DNA of 9,938 nucleotides from an archaeon (lineage in GTDB: Archaea; Thermoproteota; Nitrososphaeria; Nitrososphaerales; Nitrosopumilaceae), in NCBI GenBank assembly GCA_005240025.1, contig SBBK01000234.1, positions 1 through 9,938 on the forward strand. The letters run 5' to 3'. Below are positions 7,857-9,938 of this stretch, one piece after another. A program made the position numbers and the translations under genes. The notes under the pieces were generated by a model. That model worked only from the letters and a program-made list of their open reading frames with translations, had not been told where the DNA came from and did no database searches. How positions within the stretch are numbered: the stretch's first letter is position 1; each line of letters opens with the position of its first letter.

Positions 7857-7877
7857 AATATCTAGCTGTTAGATATT
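7857..7877. promoter_or_regulatory. Perfect 8-bp dyad (candidate operator) at the promoter of the stalk/protease unit
   Basis: AATATCTA (7857-7864) and TAGATATT (7870-7877) are exact inverted copies separated by GCTGT, ending 10 bases before ATG 7888. A further half-site, AATATC, lies at 7845-7850, 12 bases upstream of the first arm. For a leaderless transcript from about 7888 the TATA element should lie near 7858-7864, so the first arm would double as a weak TATA box. A protein bound to the dyad would then cover the promoter. A role as a repressor site is inference; a small RNA hairpin is an alternative. Confidence 0.45.
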
Positions 7878-7887
7878 CATACAATAA

Positions 7888-8844
7888 ATGAAGATGCTTG
7901 CGATTTGTTTTATGTTTTTAGGATTCCAGCTCGCCTTTGCAGACCAGCTGGACGTCTTCACAGACAGCCTGGTCTATTCTCCAAACAAACCAACCTTTGT
8001 CTACGGCAAGGCGCTCCCAAACGAAGACGTGGTGCTGAGGATTTCCGGGCCTGACGAGTCAATAGTGACGTTCACCCAGGTCACGGCAGACAAAGACGGC
8101 AAGTTTAACATGGAACTGTTTGTGTGGCCAGAGGCCTCGACATCGTTCCCGTACGGGACATACACCGTGGAGGCAATAAGCACAGAACAAAACGGGCTTG
8201 CAAAAAAAATCGACATCAGGTTTTCACCGTCTACAGACCTTGAAAGTATCCCCGTGTCAAGAACCATAACGACGCTGGTCTTTGCGCCAGAAACCGCTGC
8301 AGTTGACAGGCCAATGCGGATATTTGTTCAAACCACGAGCGACGGCCTTTTGATTGGAGGAAATCCGGACAAACTGCTTGGCACATCACACGTCCACCTT
8401 CCAGACGGTCAGGTGGTCAACCTATCAAACTCGTTTAAGACGCTTCACCAGGGGCTGTATTTTGCCGAATTCACCCCGAAACTGGAAGGCACGCACGTAT
8501 TTCACACGGTTGCCTTTTCACAGGGAACAATATCCCATGGCTCCGCAGCGACACTGGTGCTAAAGCAGGACATTGGCGGGATATCGAGCCAGATAATTGA
8601 GCTCAACTCGGTTCTGGAGGAGACATCGAGCGGACTTGAAAACCTAAAATCGGAAATAGAGGGCTTTGGCTCATCATTAAGCTCCGCAAGCCAAAACATT
8701 GACAAAAGCGTCACGGCGATTTCCAGCTCTGTAAACAACATGGAGCAGGCCTCACGCCAGCTCAACTCGCTTCTTTTTCCAATAGTCGCATCGATTGCCA
8801 TAATTGTCGCACTGCAGATAGTAATTCTGGCGAGGCGCAGATAG
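7888..8844 (+). CDS. Membrane-anchored extracellular coiled-coil protein (candidate S-layer stalk)
   Basis: No catalytic family is recognised; the architecture is clear. There is a signal peptide (1-18, cut near AFA-DQ) and an extracellular beta-rich region (about 20-225) that looks like two Ig-like domains. The first includes the phrase 'DSLVYSPNKPTFVYGKAL'. A coiled coil follows at 229-295, then one transmembrane helix (about 296-315) closed by ARRR. The heptad core is nearly perfect at 3-4 spacing: I229, I232, I236, L239, L243, T246, L250, L253, I257, F260, L264, A267, I271, S274, I278, S281, M285, A288, L292, L295. The topology is outside-N, membrane-C. It lies directly after the S-layer gene and 10 bases before a secreted protease gene, consistent with a tether. 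A second ATG at codon 3 could be the true start. Orthology to crenarchaeal SlaB is not claimed. Confidence 0.85.
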   Translation: MKMLAICFMFLGFQLAFADQLDVFTDSLVYSPNKPTFVYGKALPNEDVVLRISGPDESIVTFTQVTADKDGKFNMELFVWPEASTSFPYGTYTVEAISTEQNGLAKKIDIRFSPSTDLESIPVSRTITTLVFAPETAAVDRPMRIFVQTTSDGLLIGGNPDKLLGTSHVHLPDGQVVNLSNSFKTLHQGLYFAEFTPKLEGTHVFHTVAFSQGTISHGSAATLVLKQDIGGISSQIIELNSVLEETSSGLENLKSEIEGFGSSLSSASQNIDKSVTAISSSVNNMEQASRQLNSLLFPIVASIAIIVALQIVILARRR

Positions 8845-8854
8845 ACCAGACAAC

Positions 8855-9938
8855 ATGAATCTGATCGCGGCGATTTTGTGCATTTTGTTATCACTTTCAA
8901 TTTCAAGTGCATCTGGATACATGGAACTCTATGACAGCAAAATAACACTCCGGCCCACAATCACCCAGGTCCCGCAAATAGTGACAATACCGCCGGAGGT
9001 AACACGGGACAGCAACCTCTCACGCTATCTTGTCTTCGGCCACGGCTCAATAAACGACGTCAGGGAAATTGCGCCAAACCTGATATCTGGTGCCTGGACG
9101 GACAACGGATTTTTCTCCGTAGTAATTCTTCCAGACCAGTCAATAAATGGACTCAGCGCCAGGGGGTATTCAGTAGTAAAGGACTTTCCACTCGAGTTTC
9201 ATCAAAAAAACGCGACGGATTTCTCACAAATGAACCAGATACGAAAACTCACTGGCTCGGATCTTGCACAAAACAGGTACAACTATACTGGCAGCGGCAT
9301 CAAAATAGCAGTGGTGGACACCGGCGTCGATTTTTCAAATCCAGACATGCAGGGCTCGCTTGCGCGGGATGCAAACCACCGTCCAATAATGCTGGACTCC
9401 GACGGCCAGGGGCTGGTCCTGACAAATGCGACATTTGTTGCAAAGATGAACAGGTTCGGCCAGCTGGAAAACATCACCAAATCATTTCTTGAAGAAACAA
9501 ACAGGTCACTTTCAAAAAACGCAACCTCATACGTATACGTGACAAAAAATGGCGCCTTTCTGAACATGAACCAGCAGGGCAGGGGCACGTCAATCCAAAT
9601 CTACAACTCGTTTTACCCCTCAACCGGACCGACACCGGTTTTCAACGGGACGGTAAATGACGACTACAAAATTGGCAAGTCCAGCCGAGACTTTATCCGG
9701 TCCGCCAGCGGGGTTTACCATTTTGGCCTGGTTTACCAGGGCGCAATTTCTGGCCCCCTTGCAAGTGTCCAGACCACCCCGGTGCTGGTGGTGGACTCGG
9801 AAATTCCCGGCATCTATGACACCATTATTGCAGACATGTCGACTTCGTGGAAGGACTACAACAGATTAGATCTGAAAAAGGGACAAAAGCCCGACTATGA
9901 CTTTGACTTTACCGACGAGGTCCCAATCAAGCTTGGAG
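8855..9938 (+). CDS. Subtilisin-like serine protease, pyrolysin type (N-terminal part, runs off window)
   Basis: The frame is open from ATG 8855 to the window end, giving 361 complete codons. A signal peptide covers about residues 1-19. Residues about 57-112 ('SRYLVFGHGSINDVREIAP' through ARGYSVVKDFP) look like an I9-type inhibitory propeptide. The S8 catalytic aspartate motif is clear: IKIAVVDTGVDFSNPDM with D155. No H-G-T histidine motif appears in the following 206 residues, so the Asp-His spacing exceeds 200. That fits the long insert of pyrolysin-like subtilases and STABLE protease rather than short subtilisins; 'YDFDFTDEVP' near the end also recalls that insert. The histidine and serine must lie beyond the window. 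The gene starts 10 bases after the coiled-coil gene, so the two are probably co-transcribed. No good Shine-Dalgarno is seen. An extracellular or surface-bound location is expected. Confidence 0.85.
   Translation, partial: MNLIAAILCILLSLSISSASGYMELYDSKITLRPTITQVPQIVTIPPEVTRDSNLSRYLVFGHGSINDVREIAPNLISGAWTDNGFFSVVILPDQSINGLSARGYSVVKDFPLEFHQKNATDFSQMNQIRKLTGSDLAQNRYNYTGSGIKIAVVDTGVDFSNPDMQGSLARDANHRPIMLDSDGQGLVLTNATFVAKMNRFGQLENITKSFLEETNRSLSKNATSYVYVTKNGAFLNMNQQGRGTSIQIYNSFYPSTGPTPVFNGTVNDDYKIGKSSRDFIRSASGVYHFGLVYQGAISGPLASVQTTPVLVVDSEIPGIYDTIIADMSTSWKDYNRLDLKKGQKPDYDFDFTDEVPIKLG

Noticed and set aside
9657..9869. Plus-strand 70-codon frame inside the protease gene.
   Set aside because: It overlaps the subtilase frame completely and reads as a low-information shadow.
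1..9938. CRISPR array, tRNA or rRNA genes.
   Set aside because: No regularly spaced direct repeats and no cloverleaf or rRNA-like segments were seen on either strand.

Overview
The window looks like the chromosome of an ammonia-oxidising archaeon of the Nitrososphaerota (Thaumarchaeota), family Nitrosopumilaceae. The evidence is a very large secreted S-layer protein whose signal peptide, acidic N-terminus and C-terminal module match the thaumarchaeal S-layer type. Supporting traits are leaderless archaeal promoters (TATA box about 25-30 nt before the start codon), T-run terminators and a bifunctional archaeal-type phosphoglucose/phosphomannose isomerase. Base composition is moderate, higher than expected for Nitrosopumilus proper, so a Nitrosotenuis-like member is my guess only.

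Layout. Bases 2-301 (+) hold the 3' end of a gene that resembles an E1-like adenylyltransferase of the ThiF/MoeB/HesA type. A small scar region follows: bases 360-415 carry a hairpin that resembles the right end (omega-RNA scaffold end) of an IS200/IS605 TnpB element on the minus strand, and bases 470-1018 (-) hold the C-terminal half of a STAND/AAA-type ATPase that has lost its nucleotide-binding half. Then comes the isomerase gene (1116-2126, +, probable TTG start), a 163-base intergenic region with a strong promoter, and the S-layer gene (2290-7791, +, 1833 residues). After a strong T-rich terminator and a perfect 8-bp dyad (7857-7877), a two-gene unit begins: a secreted, membrane-anchored coiled-coil protein (7888-8844) and, 10 bases later, the N-terminal part of a pyrolysin-like subtilisin protease (8855 to the window end, incomplete).

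How the genes may work together. The S-layer subunit has a signal peptide, about 23 N-glycosylation sequons, three likely disulfides, many acidic metal-binding-like loops and no membrane anchor. The next gene encodes what such a subunit would need to be tethered: beta domains outside, an almost perfect ten-heptad coiled coil, then one C-terminal transmembrane helix. The third gene is a secreted protease of the type found associated with the tetrabrachion stalk of Staphylothermus. The canopy/stalk/protease grouping is the most interesting proposal from this window. It rests on gene order and visible architecture, not on demonstrated interaction. The isomerase interconverts sugar phosphates that feed glycan precursors, but a link to S-layer glycosylation is speculative.
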